NCBI RefSeq assembly: GCF_026723865.1
Contig: NZ_CP113529.1
Location: 5,332,001-5,396,000, forward strand
Source: Mycobacterium sp. Aquia_216
Lineage (GTDB): Bacteria; Actinomycetota; Actinomycetes; Mycobacteriales; Mycobacteriaceae
DNA: 64,000 nucleotides
Direction: 5' to 3'
Position 1 is the stretch's first letter; the number at the start of each line of letters is the position of its first letter. The notes under the pieces were generated by a model. It made no database searches and had not been told where the DNA came from. It saw nothing but the letters and a program-made list of their open reading frames with translations. This document shows positions 1 through 7,770 of this stretch, in pieces. The translations under genes and the position numbers were made by a program.

Positions 1-551
1 TCGCCAATGCGCTGGCCTTGGCCGCGGACACCGTCGGCTAGTGCGCTGATGATTGCATTGAGCTTGGGCGGGTCCACCTGGTGCAAAACGTCGACGACGT
101 TTTGAAACACGGTGTTGACCTCGGTGGTCACGTTGCGCGAGGCCAGTACAGTACCGGCGGCCAGATGCTGGCGGCTGGGTTGTTCGGGATAGATCAGGTC
201 GACGTATTTGGCGCCGAATGCGGTCGTGGCCCGAATCTGTGCGCCGATGTTCGCCGGAATGTGGGAAATCTGGTCGCTATCGATGTCAAGCTTCAACGCC
301 ACGGGCTGATGCCCGCCGACGATGCCCGCAACTTGGCCGACCTGTACACCACGCAGCTTGACTTTGGCGCCCGGGTCCATGACCAATCCCGCGCGGTCGG
401 AGACAAGGGTGACGGAAACGTAGGAGCGGAAGCTGCCGTTGAAGAGGCCGGTAGTCAGCAGGGTCAGCGACACGGCGAGCAGCACGAATGCGGCTGTCCA
501 CCAACCGGGGTGCAGGCGGCGTTCACGTTTGCGAGTTGCGGAGGTCGGCAT
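1..551 (-). CDS. MCE family protein, MceA type (3' part outside window)
   Basis: First Mce protein of an mce operon, the substrate-binding component of an envelope lipid-import complex. The visible product starts MPTSATRKRERRLHPGWW, then has one N-terminal hydrophobic segment (about residues 18-38, signal anchor). The MlaD/MCE domain follows, with VTLVSDRAGLVMDPGAKVKL and the typical RATTAFGAKYVDL stretch. The ATG lies 4 bases after the yrbEB stop, so the three genes form one transcript. The gene leaves the window at position 1, so the C-terminal helical and proline-rich part is unseen. Family assignment is firm. Which mce operon (1-8) it belongs to cannot be told from this fragment. Confidence 0.9.
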   Translation of the reverse strand, partial: MPTSATRKRERRLHPGWWTAAFVLLAVSLTLLTTGLFNGSFRSYVSVTLVSDRAGLVMDPGAKVKLRGVQVGQVAGIVGGHQPVALKLDIDSDQISHIPANIGAQIRATTAFGAKYVDLIYPEQPSRQHLAAGTVLASRNVTTEVNTVFQNVVDVLHQVDPPKLNAIISALADGVRGQGQRIG

Positions 552-555
552 CGCG

Positions 556-1410
556 CTATCCCGAGAGGTGAAAGTTGCCGGACTGCCCGTAGACGGACAG
601 CGAAATCATCAGGGTCACCAGTACTACGGCGATCAAGGAAGTCCGCACGGCCCGGCCGACTGCCTCCCCGACCCCGGCGGGGCCGCCGGCGGCGGTGTAT
701 CCGTAGTAGGTGTGCACAAGCATCACCACGATCGCCATCGCTATGGCGCTCACGAAGGACCACAGCAGATCGGTGGGGTTGAGGAAGGTGTAAAAGTAAT
801 GGTCGTAGACGCCGACTGATTGTCCGTAGACGTATGTGGTGCCAAATCGGGCGGCGAGGAACGACATCAGCACGCCGATGGCGTACAGCGGGCCTACCAC
901 CAGCACGCCGGCCATCAGTCGCGTCGAGGCCAGGTAGGCGATTGACCGGACACCGATCACCTCTAGGGCGTCGATCTCTTCGTTGATGCGCATCGCACCC
1001 AGCTGCGCTGTGGCCCCGGCGCCGATGGTGGCCGCCATGCCGATTCCTGACACCAGGGGCGCCAACAGACGCACATTGATATAGGCCGAGACGAATCCGG
1101 TGAGCGCCTCGGTGCCGATACCGGCCAAGAGGTTGTAACCCTGGACGGCAACCAACGCGCCCGCCGACATCGTTAGGAAGCCGACTGTGGCTATCGTGCC
1201 CCCGATCATGGCGAGCGCGCCGCTGCCCAGGCTCATCGTGGCAATGAGCCGCACAGTTTCCCTGCGGTAGTTGGCCAGGGAGTCTTGAATAGATCGCACC
1301 GTCGCGGCATAGAAGGCGATCTGCGTCCCAATATGGTTCCAGCCGTATACGAAGCCGGCAATCGCGTTACGGGTGCGGGACCATGGGTATCGGGCGGCGT
1401 CGTAGTTCAC
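556..1410 (-). CDS. YrbEB, MlaE-type ABC transporter permease of an mce operon
   Basis: Integral membrane permease of 284 residues that would pair with YrbEA and an MceG-type ATPase to move lipids (sterols or fatty acids in characterised mce systems) through the inner membrane. The central region carries the family signature IGAGATAQLGAMRINEEIDA and the segment ALEVIGVRSIAYLASTR, followed by several hydrophobic helices. It starts with GTG and overlaps the yrbEA stop in a GTGA, the usual coupled arrangement. The reading frame is complete with no sign of decay. Substrate is unknown; the operon's position beside a GntR-type site at about 2640 hints at co-regulation with the cluster to the right. 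Confidence 0.93.
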   Translation of the reverse strand: MNYDAARYPWSRTRNAIAGFVYGWNHIGTQIAFYAATVRSIQDSLANYRRETVRLIATMSLGSGALAMIGGTIATVGFLTMSAGALVAVQGYNLLAGIGTEALTGFVSAYINVRLLAPLVSGIGMAATIGAGATAQLGAMRINEEIDALEVIGVRSIAYLASTRLMAGVLVVGPLYAIGVLMSFLAARFGTTYVYGQSVGVYDHYFYTFLNPTDLLWSFVSAIAMAIVVMLVHTYYGYTAAGGPAGVGEAVGRAVRTSLIAVVLVTLMISLSVYGQSGNFHLSG

Positions 1411-2174
1411 ATCGTTGCCTTAACGCCGACTGCCGTTGCCAGCAGGTTGATTACGAACAGCGCCATGAAGGAAAACACCACAGTTTCGTTGACCGCGTTG
1501 CCCACGCCAGCGGGACCGCCATCAACGTGCATGCCCTTGTAGCAGGCGATCAGGCTGGCCGCCAGGCCGAATAGCGCTGCCTTGCATAGCGAAATGACAA
1601 CCTGGGGCAAGCCCGTAAACAGGGTGATTCCCGCTGCGAATGCTCCTGGGTTGACGTGTTGGACGAACACTGAGAACGCGAATCCGCCTGTGAGCCCGAC
1701 GATCGCGACGATCGAATCCAGTAGCAAAGCGACCACGGTTGCCGCGAGGATCCGCGGGACGACTAACGCTTGTATCGGGTTGATCCCAATCACCCGCATG
1801 GCGTCTATCTCTTCTCGGATGGTGCGCGCACCCAAATCCGCGCACATTGCGGTGGCGCCGGCGCCGGCTACAACCAGCACGGTGACCAACGGCCCGATCT
1901 GGGTGACGGCCCCGAACGCGGCTGAGGAACCAGAGAAGTCGGCAGCGCCGAACTCCACTAGCAGGATGTTGAGGGTGAACACCGACAGCACGGTGAATGG
2001 AATGGCCAGCAGAATGGTGGGTAGTAGCGACACCCGGGCGACAAACCAGCTCTGCGCGAGAAACTCCTGCCATGCGAAAGGCGGTTGTGGAGTGGCGATC
2101 AACGCGTCGAGGGCCATCGCGGCAAAGTCCCCGAGCGCCCGCAGCGGTTTGACGGCCGTGGCAGAGACATTCAC
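1407..2174 (-). CDS. YrbEA, MlaE-type ABC transporter permease of an mce operon
   Basis: First gene of the yrbEA-yrbEB-mceA set; 255 residues with about five hydrophobic segments. It shows the MlaE family block around VVAGAGATAMCADLGARTIR followed by IDAMRVIGINPIQALVVPR. I chose the GTG at 2174 because a strong GGAGGTG lies 6-10 bases upstream, and it gives the usual YrbEA length. An upstream in-frame start at 2246 would add 24 residues of non-homologous sequence. The stop overlaps yrbEB (GTGA). The start itself overlaps, also as GTGA, the open frame of the Rieske-like remnant upstream, so translation may be coupled to that leftover frame. Confidence 0.92.
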   Translation of the reverse strand: MNVSATAVKPLRALGDFAAMALDALIATPQPPFAWQEFLAQSWFVARVSLLPTILLAIPFTVLSVFTLNILLVEFGAADFSGSSAAFGAVTQIGPLVTVLVVAGAGATAMCADLGARTIREEIDAMRVIGINPIQALVVPRILAATVVALLLDSIVAIVGLTGGFAFSVFVQHVNPGAFAAGITLFTGLPQVVISLCKAALFGLAASLIACYKGMHVDGGPAGVGNAVNETVVFSFMALFVINLLATAVGVKATM

Positions 2175-2497
2175 CGCGCACCTCCGGCAGACCGAGTCCT
2201 GTTGGGCTGGCAACGAATCAGGCCGGCCTCTGGCATCTGCGCGCACTCCGCCTTCGTGGTGTGCGGAAGCGCGCTTGTCGCGTTGCTGCGCGATTGCATG
2301 GGTCTCCTAGGCGTTGATCGGTCGCAAATTCGCGATGCTTGGGGGCGTCGGGCTGCACCGGTTTGGGTGATGGGGCGGGAATGCTGAGGCAACTCGTGGC
2401 CTCGCAACGCCGGCAACCCGATGCGCCGCAAGTACTGACCTGCCGGCGCGCCGGCGCCGACCCGTGTGAGGAACTCATTCTGTTCCACGCTCAACAT
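2171..2497 (-). pseudogene. N-terminal remnant of a Rieske 2Fe-2S aromatic-ring oxygenase
   Basis: A frame of 108 codons starting MLSVEQNEFLTRVGAG, preceded by a good purine-rich RBS (GGAGGGAAGGAAG). The first 35 or so residues (to RGHEL) match the invariant beginning of phthalate-4,5-dioxygenase-like oxygenase subunits, which open with MLS-x-EQNE-x-LTRVGPGTP and then RRYW-x-PAL. After that the likeness fades and the Rieske CxH...CxxH cluster is absent, so this cannot be an active oxygenase. The frame stays open until it overlaps the yrbEA start by four bases, so it may persist as a leader ORF. Homology rests on eye recognition of the N-terminus only. Confidence 0.5.
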
Positions 2498-2634
2498 CGC
2501 CAAGCTTCCTTCCCTCCGAGCCAGGGCGCCGCCACGAAAACTCCGCTCCTGCGCTTCCAGTGAGTTCTCCGCGCACCTCAGGGCCGAATGTGACCGGCTG
2601 CACAACTCTCGGACGAAACTAGCCTGTCTTCAAT

Positions 2635-2650
2635 AAAATGTCGACAGAAT
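2635..2650 (+). promoter_or_regulatory. GntR-type operator, copy 1 (upstream of Rieske remnant and mce operon)
   Basis: The stretch contains the palindrome TGTCGACA at 2639-2646 inside ATGTCGACAGAAT. Three more near-identical copies lie at 3182, 4142 and 5986, all non-coding. It sits about 140 bases upstream of the 2497 start and so in front of the yrbE/mce transcript. TGT-N2-ACA dyads are typical of FCD-type GntR operators; assignment to the regulator at 4169 is inference. Confidence 0.65.
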
Positions 2651-3176
2651 ACTGTGAAATGTATGTTTCGAGTTTCCTGCTGCTGCCGGGCACGTGGCGA
2701 CAACGTTGGCAGGGGCATGGCCGGGTCGCTTGCGCCCGACTTCGCAGCCGGGCGGCTCACCACGCCGGAGATGCCACTTGGAGTGTTGGCCGCCACACCG
2801 TTCGGCCGCCGAGGTACCTTCGTGCGGCCGCGATGTCAAGAAGCCGGGGGTTCGGTCTCAACGGGTACCGGATCGCCGCATGCAGGCACATGGCGTGCAC
2901 TTTCGGCGCGCTCGAGGCAGCGCTCTCAGCGAACCGTGACTAGCCTGACGCATGTCATCGGTTGTCACAGTTCAGTGCGCCACGTCCCTAGAACCGGGGA
3001 CGGCGCCGAGAAAATGGCGGCGCAATCCGGGTAGTCGCTTCGGCGCAGGCGGCAGCCCAGCCGGCGCAACGCCTCCCTGGGTCGGCGGAGACGGCCGCGT
3101 GTGGACGGCGTCGCCTCCGGGGGCTACACGACCGACCCAGTAGTCCGCAGGTCACCTACGTCTAACTCTTATTCCT
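2651..3176. other. Non-coding stretch without a recognisable gene
   Basis: About 0.5 kb between operator copies 1 and 2. Several frames are open for 60-126 codons, as expected at this G+C content, but none has a convincing RBS, family motif or mycobacterial codon pattern. Because both neighbours are gene remnants, this may be decayed coding DNA. I see no terminator or RNA gene in it. Confidence 0.5.
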
Positions 3177-3194
3177 AATTCTGTCGACATATTT
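3177..3194 (-). promoter_or_regulatory. GntR-type operator, copy 2 (inverted)
   Basis: The palindrome TGTCGACA occupies 3182-3189. Read on the minus strand the site is AAATATGTCGACAGAATT, which matches copies 3 and 4 almost base for base beyond the 8-bp core. It lies about 110 bases before the carboxymuconolactone-decarboxylase-like fragment, so it may be the surviving operator of a decayed gene. Confidence 0.65.
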
Positions 3195-3301
3195 CTCGAT
3201 ACGTACGCTGGGCATGCGGCGCTTCGCGCGCCGGTCCGACTTCGCATTCTGGCGACACAGCCCCTACGGCGATATCGCATTGCATCAACGCTTGGATAAT
3301 C

Positions 3302-3586
3302 GATGATCTACACACCCACCGGGAACCCGTCTCCGACGTCGACGACGAACGCATCGTTCACGACGTCACCAAACAGATTCTGCGTCTTAGCGAGGTTGAC
3401 GAGGAGACGTACGCTGCCGCGACCGACCGACTTGGCGGGCGCACATTGGCCAAACTCATTGCAACAGTGGGCTTCTACTTCATGATCAGGATGGACTTGA
3501 ACGTCTTCGAAGTCGCAATTCCCGACCAGGAGTCGATATTCAACCGCAGGCGACCGGGAACCGAATCCAAAGGTTCGCAAAGTTAG
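3302..3586 (+). pseudogene. C-terminal fragment of a carboxymuconolactone decarboxylase (AhpD-fold) protein
   Basis: The frame encodes HTHREPVSDVDDERIVHDV, then LRLSEVDEETYAAATDRLGG and LAKLIATVGFYFMIRMDLNV, ending at the tag at 3584-3586. This resembles the second half of CMD-family proteins (residues after the CxxC helix), with the typical terminal helix and FEVAIP tail. No start codon or N-terminal half, including the CxxC-H catalytic part, is present in any frame I could follow upstream. I therefore call it a 5'-truncated gene. CMD-like proteins often sit in aromatic or lactone catabolic operons, consistent with the neighbouring cluster. The family call is by eye and moderately sure. Confidence 0.5.
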
Positions 3587-3659
3587 GGGAACGAGCGGCG
3601 TTGGAGAGGATATGCCCCAGCACCAGCAAACCAACCAAGACGGCGCCTCGAGTCGCGAG

Positions 3660-4082
3660 TCACTCTTCCCGCAGCCCCGCTTCGGCCAGCCGCTCGTCCT
3701 CGGTGTACCGCGCATTGCTCCCGACTCCCAGGCCGCCGATGAGGACGTCGCCATCGCGGATGGGAAGACCTCCGGGAAGCATCGTGAGCTCGTGCAGATA
3801 GGGAATGTTGGCGGCCAGTGTCGGTTCGTTCCGCACTTCCTCCCAGAGATCGCGCGTGGAGACGTTGGTGTTCAAGGCCGTACGTGCCTTAGCCGTCGCG
3901 ATGTCCACCGCCCACGGGGCGGTCGCATCGTCGGAGCGGCTCAGTGCCTTGAGGGCGCCGCCCCGGTCGACGATGACGATGGTGGCCGCCTGCCCCTCGC
4001 GCTCACATGCGGCGTGAATGCGGGCGATGATGCGCTCACACTCGGCACGGGTAATCGAACGCGCGTCAACGGATTTCGTCAT
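3660..4082 (-). CDS. GlcG/HbpS-family (haem-degrading-like) protein
   Basis: A 140-residue protein beginning MTKSVDARSITRAECERII. The core has the family pattern IVIVDRGGALKALSRSDDAT, then AVDIATAKARTALN and the C-terminal block PGGLPIRDGDVLIGGLGVGS of the PF03928 fold. Members include HbpS (extracellular haem-binding sensor) and GlcG, often encoded beside oxygenase or glycolate-type catabolic genes. No signal peptide is present, so a cytosolic role is likely. The ATG at 4082 follows GAGGAGAG at good spacing; an upstream start at 4124 would run into operator copy 3's promoter region. Divergent to gntR, sharing the operator at 4142. Actual ligand unknown. Confidence 0.85.
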   Translation of the reverse strand: MTKSVDARSITRAECERIIARIHAACEREGQAATIVIVDRGGALKALSRSDDATAPWAVDIATAKARTALNTNVSTRDLWEEVRNEPTLAANIPYLHELTMLPGGLPIRDGDVLIGGLGVGSNARYTEDERLAEAGLREE

Positions 4083-4137
4083 GACTCTCCTCGAGCTGTG
4101 TGGTGCCGCCGATCGGACAAACATAGCATTCCGAAAT

Positions 4138-4154
4138 AATATGTCGACAGATTT
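4138..4154 (+). promoter_or_regulatory. GntR-type operator, copy 3 (glcG-like/gntR divergent promoter)
   Basis: ATAATATGTCGACAGATTT with the palindrome TGTCGACA at 4142-4149, placed 20 bases before the gntR start at 4169 and 56 bases before the divergent glcG-like start. This is where an autoregulated GntR repressor would bind. It is the strongest of the four copies for that assignment. Confidence 0.72.
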
Positions 4155-4168
4155 TCGCGTACAAATCT

Positions 4169-4969
4169 ATGACACACGGCACCCACCTGGGCTCGCGTGC
4201 GACTTCGAATGCGATCATGGACCCTGTGGAGCCGGCGGTGAACTTGGTAGCCCACTCGGTGGCGCGCCTGCGCGAGGCGATATTGCAGGGCGAGCTCGCG
4301 CAGGGGGAACGACTGAGCGAGCCGAAGTTGGCGGCTCAGCTGCAGTTGAGCCGGGCACCTCTACGCGAGGCGATGCGCATGCTCACAGCGCAGGGACTCA
4401 TCCGCACGCTGCCGTCCCGCGGGACCTTCGTGGTCCGGTCGAATCCGGAGCTGTGCGCGGAAGCCTTTGCGCTTCGGCGCTCACTGGAAGCACAAGCCGT
4501 ACTGCGGCGCCTACGACGTCCCGAGTTGTTCCGGCTCGATCTCGACCGCGCCTTGGCAGCGATGGCCGAAGCCGCCGATCAAGGGGATCAGCCCGCGCTC
4601 ATGAAAGCCCACAGCGACTTTCACGGCTGCGCTTATGAGGCGAAGGGTGCGCAGCTGCTCCCCAACGTGTGGGCTGGGATCTCGGACGTGCAGCGGCTGT
4701 ACTTTCAGGTGTTCACCTTGACCGAACGCGAGGCGCAGGAGTTCGTGGAAAGACACGCGGCGTTGGCCGACGCGATCTTTGCCGCCAATGCCGATGAAGT
4801 TTGCCGATTGGTCAACGAACACCTCCACCGCAGCGAACGACTGCTTCCCTACCCATTCGGCGAGGCGTCCGCCATTGACCGCGCACCAGGCGATCCGCGC
4901 GCCAAGCGGTTCCTCGATGAAGCCACCCCGCCCGTCGGGCGCATCACGAGTCAGCGGAAGACTTCGTGA
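4169..4969 (+). CDS. GntR family transcriptional regulator, FCD (FadR) subfamily
   Basis: 266 residues. The N-terminal winged helix (about 30-95) shows LREAILQGELAQGERLSEPK, then LSRAPLREAMRMLTAQGLI and the wing SRGTFVV. The helical C-terminal FCD effector domain (about 100-235) carries DFH, ERHAAL and NEHLH histidines expected to bind a metal and a small carboxylated ligand. FCD regulators usually repress catabolic operons and are released by a pathway acid. The start could also be the ATG at 4217 (MDPVEPAV); neither has a strong RBS. Operator copy 3 lies just upstream, suggesting autoregulation. It probably heads a transcript with the PEP-barrel gene 73 bases downstream. Confidence 0.9.
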   Translation: MTHGTHLGSRATSNAIMDPVEPAVNLVAHSVARLREAILQGELAQGERLSEPKLAAQLQLSRAPLREAMRMLTAQGLIRTLPSRGTFVVRSNPELCAEAFALRRSLEAQAVLRRLRRPELFRLDLDRALAAMAEAADQGDQPALMKAHSDFHGCAYEAKGAQLLPNVWAGISDVQRLYFQVFTLTEREAQEFVERHAALADAIFAANADEVCRLVNEHLHRSERLLPYPFGEASAIDRAPGDPRAKRFLDEATPPVGRITSQRKTS

Positions 4970-5042
4970 TGACAACAGAGAGTAGCGCCCACACACGAGC
5001 CACGCCTGTTAGTTACGGCGCCCTCCGTGAGGAGACGATGAC

Positions 5043-5930
5043 ATGACGGCACTGGCCAAATTCGTGGATCTTCGGGTGCCGCGTCGGGTCGTGGAAGCGG
5101 TGCAGTTCCGCGCGGACGGCGTAGGGCTGTTGCGCGCCGAGTTCTTGATCTACAAGTCGGGACGCCATCCGATGTTGCTACTCGGCGATGCCGTACCCAA
5201 CGACTTGGCCTCGATTCTCGCCGACAGCATGCGCAGGGTTGCGAAGGCGATGACTCCGCGGCCCGTCGTCTACCGGATGCTCGATCTGCGCTCGAGCGAA
5301 CTGCGCAATCTCGCCGGCGGCCCGGATTTCGAGAGCGATGAGGTCAACCCGCTACTAGGTCAGCGCGGCATGGTGCGCGCTCAACGCGACCCCGAGATGT
5401 TCGCTGTCGAACTGGCCGCAGTGCGGCGGGTGCGCGCCGAGGGCTACGAGAATTTGCACGTGATGCTGCCATTCGTGCGCTGGCCGCAAGAGGTCGAGTG
5501 GGCACTGAGCTACCTCGAGTCGGCAGGGCTGCGCGGGACCAACCGACCGAACCTCTCGATCATGGTGGAGACGCCGGCGACGATACTTCGCGCACGGGAA
5601 TTCGCCCCGTTGGTGGACGGAGTGTGCGTCGGCACCGAGGATCTCTCTCAACTGGTGCTGGGCGTCGATCAGGAGAACAACGCCTTCATTCAGCAGCGGT
5701 GGGACAACGATCCAGCAGTCGTCGCAGCGGTGCGGTGGGCCGTGGAGACCTACGTTGCCTGCGGTGTCCCGGTGAACGTCGCCGGCGATGCGCCGTCATA
5801 TTCGCCGGAGCTCCTCGCCGATCTCGCTCGATGGGGCGCCTCGAGCGTCTCGGTGTCACTCGACAGATTTGCGGCCCTCAAGGAGGCCGCCAGCTCCGCG
5901 ACCGTCAGTGCCGCGACACCCCCCGACTAG
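5043..5930 (+). CDS. Stand-alone PEP-utilizing-enzyme C-terminal TIM-barrel protein, catalytic Cys replaced
   Basis: 295 residues matching the C-terminal PEP/pyruvate-binding barrel of PEP synthase and pyruvate phosphate dikinase: GVGLLRAEF (26-34), MLDLRSSE (79-86), NPLLGQRG (102-109), MLPFVR (141-146), MVETPA (174-179), GTEDLSQ (197-203), NVAGDAPS (245-252). The ATP-grasp domain and the swivelling His domain are missing, and no neighbour encodes them. In family members the last motif is normally ICGxAPS with a proton-donating Cys; here Ala247 takes its place. A PEP synthase reaction is therefore unlikely. A lyase, aldolase or binding role on a 2-oxo acid or phospho-acid is possible. RBS GAGGAGACG precedes the ATG. 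Second gene after gntR. Confidence 0.8.
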   Translation: MTALAKFVDLRVPRRVVEAVQFRADGVGLLRAEFLIYKSGRHPMLLLGDAVPNDLASILADSMRRVAKAMTPRPVVYRMLDLRSSELRNLAGGPDFESDEVNPLLGQRGMVRAQRDPEMFAVELAAVRRVRAEGYENLHVMLPFVRWPQEVEWALSYLESAGLRGTNRPNLSIMVETPATILRAREFAPLVDGVCVGTEDLSQLVLGVDQENNAFIQQRWDNDPAVVAAVRWAVETYVACGVPVNVAGDAPSYSPELLADLARWGASSVSVSLDRFAALKEAASSATVSAATPPD

Positions 5931-5980
5931 CGCCGACACACAGAAACAGGCCGCACCCGGCGAATGCCTGCATTTCTGGA

Positions 5981-5997
5981 AAATATGTCGACAGTTT
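5981..5997 (+). promoter_or_regulatory. GntR-type operator, copy 4 (upstream of ThDP enzyme operon)
   Basis: AAATATGTCGACAGTTT with the palindrome TGTCGACA at 5986-5993. It lies 50 bases after the PEP-barrel gene and about 115 bases before the ThDP-enzyme start, the position of a promoter for the three-gene run at 6107-9472. Confidence 0.7.
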
Positions 5998-6106
5998 TAT
6001 GTCGAGTGTGTTATCCATGTAGCATGCCACTGCTGACAACGGTTGCCTCGACGACCTCCTCGCTGCGTGGCGCCAACCTGCATCCAGTGGCGGGGCCGAA
6101 GCGCCG

Positions 6107-7744
6107 ATGACCGACATCATGTTTCACCAAGCAATAGCGCTCGCACTACGCGACAACGACGTCGACGTCATCTTCGGAGTGCTCGGCGACGCAAACCTGT
6201 TCATGATGAACAGTTTCGAGAACACGACCGACGGCACCTACGTCTCGCTGTGCCATGAGAGCGGCGCGATCACGGCGGCTAACGGATACGCGCGAGTCGC
6301 GAATCGAGTCGGCGTCGCCACGGTTACCTGCGGTCCAGGACTCACCAACACCGTCACTGCTCTGGTGGAGAGTGTGCGCGACCGCACGCCGCTTGTCGTC
6401 CTCGCCGGAGACTCCCCCGTTCGGGACAGGAACAACCTTCAGACGATCGACCAGGCGGCCGTGATCAGGCCGACCGGGGCGGGATTCGAACAGCTCCGCA
6501 CTCCGTCGAGCGTGTGCGAAGACGTCGCCACCGCGTTCCGACGAGCCCGCACCGAGCGTCGTCCAATCGTCCTCAATATTCCGATCGAGTTCCAATGGCA
6601 GACGGTTCAGTACACCAAGGTTGAGAGCCGTCCGCTATTGGTCCAGGCGGTCGAGCCCAATCCGTCCGCCCTCGATGCGGCCGTCGGCATCATCGCCAGC
6701 GCCAGTAGGCCCATCGTCATCGTCGGGCAGGGTGCCGTCGATCCCGAAGCGCGCTCGGCAACAATGCAATTGGCGCGCAGGATCGAAGCTCCATTGGCGA
6801 CGACCCTGCGGGCCAAAGACTTGTTCGCCGGTGAGCATTGCAACATCGGTGTGTTCGGCATGATGTCGACGGATGTCGCCATCGACATTGTCAATCAGAG
6901 TGATTGCATCATCGCCTTCGGGGCCAGCCTTAACTCGTGGACCACGCTCGAGGGTTCACTGTTGCGCAGCAAAGCAGTCGTACATGTCGACACAAATCCC
7001 ACGGCGATAAACGAATGGTCAACCGCCACTGCCGGAGTCGTGGGTGATGCCGCGACCGTGGCCAACACGATAGTGGCGTGGCTGGACGAAGCCGACATCA
7101 AGCCGAGCGGTTTCGCCAGCGCAGAACTCGCGGCGTTCATCGCCGAAGGGGCAGCCGAGACTTTCATCGACCAAAGCACGGAGACCACGATCGACCGGCG
7201 CACCGCACTGCAACGGATCGACCGAGCGGTACCCGCCGACCGCGCGTTGGTCTTCGATGGCGGGCGATTCGTTTTCGGCTCGTACGGCCAGCTCACCGCC
7301 CACGAACCTGCCGGCTTCATACACACCGTCAACTTCGCCTCGATCGGGCTTGGCATGGGCAACGCAATCGGTGCGTTCTTCGCCCGACCCGACCGCCCGG
7401 TGCTCGCTGTACTGGGCGACGGCGGCTTCATGCTCGGCGGGCTCAACGAGTTCAACAGCGCCGTGCGGCACGGCGTCGACGCGATCGTCATCGTTTTGAA
7501 CGACGGCGCGTACGGTGCCGAATACGACCAATTCCAAAAGATGGAACTGGATCCCGCGATGTCGGTCTTCGCCTGGCCCGATCTCGGGCCCGTTGCCGAC
7601 GCCCTCGGCGGACGAGGGTTCACCGTACGGAACCTGGCCGAACTCGACGCCGCGCTCGAAGCGATAACCACACGCGATCGACCAGTCCTGATCGACATCA
7701 AGATCGACCCTGACATTCAAACGATGGGCCGGTTCGAGAAATAA
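6107..7744 (+). CDS. ThDP-dependent 2-oxo-acid decarboxylase/carboligase family enzyme
   Basis: 545 residues with the three-domain layout of acetolactate synthase, benzoylformate decarboxylase and benzaldehyde lyase. The N-terminal Pyr domain has the cofactor-activating Glu51 in CHESGAITAANGYAR, followed by TCGPGLTNTVTAL. The middle domain covers about 190-330. The C-terminal PP domain has the Mg-ThDP motif GDGG (437-440) and NDGAYG (465-470). Such enzymes cleave or join C-C bonds next to a carbonyl. No regulatory-subunit gene and no FAD-site signature that I can name are present, so biosynthetic acetolactate synthase is unlikely. It leads an operon with the 2OG oxygenase and bicupin, behind operator copy 4. 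Substrate unknown. Confidence 0.87.
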   Translation: MTDIMFHQAIALALRDNDVDVIFGVLGDANLFMMNSFENTTDGTYVSLCHESGAITAANGYARVANRVGVATVTCGPGLTNTVTALVESVRDRTPLVVLAGDSPVRDRNNLQTIDQAAVIRPTGAGFEQLRTPSSVCEDVATAFRRARTERRPIVLNIPIEFQWQTVQYTKVESRPLLVQAVEPNPSALDAAVGIIASASRPIVIVGQGAVDPEARSATMQLARRIEAPLATTLRAKDLFAGEHCNIGVFGMMSTDVAIDIVNQSDCIIAFGASLNSWTTLEGSLLRSKAVVHVDTNPTAINEWSTATAGVVGDAATVANTIVAWLDEADIKPSGFASAELAAFIAEGAAETFIDQSTETTIDRRTALQRIDRAVPADRALVFDGGRFVFGSYGQLTAHEPAGFIHTVNFASIGLGMGNAIGAFFARPDRPVLAVLGDGGFMLGGLNEFNSAVRHGVDAIVIVLNDGAYGAEYDQFQKMELDPAMSVFAWPDLGPVADALGGRGFTVRNLAELDAALEAITTRDRPVLIDIKIDPDIQTMGRFEK

Positions 7745-7770
7745 CGAAATTACAAGTGAAGGAGTATTCG

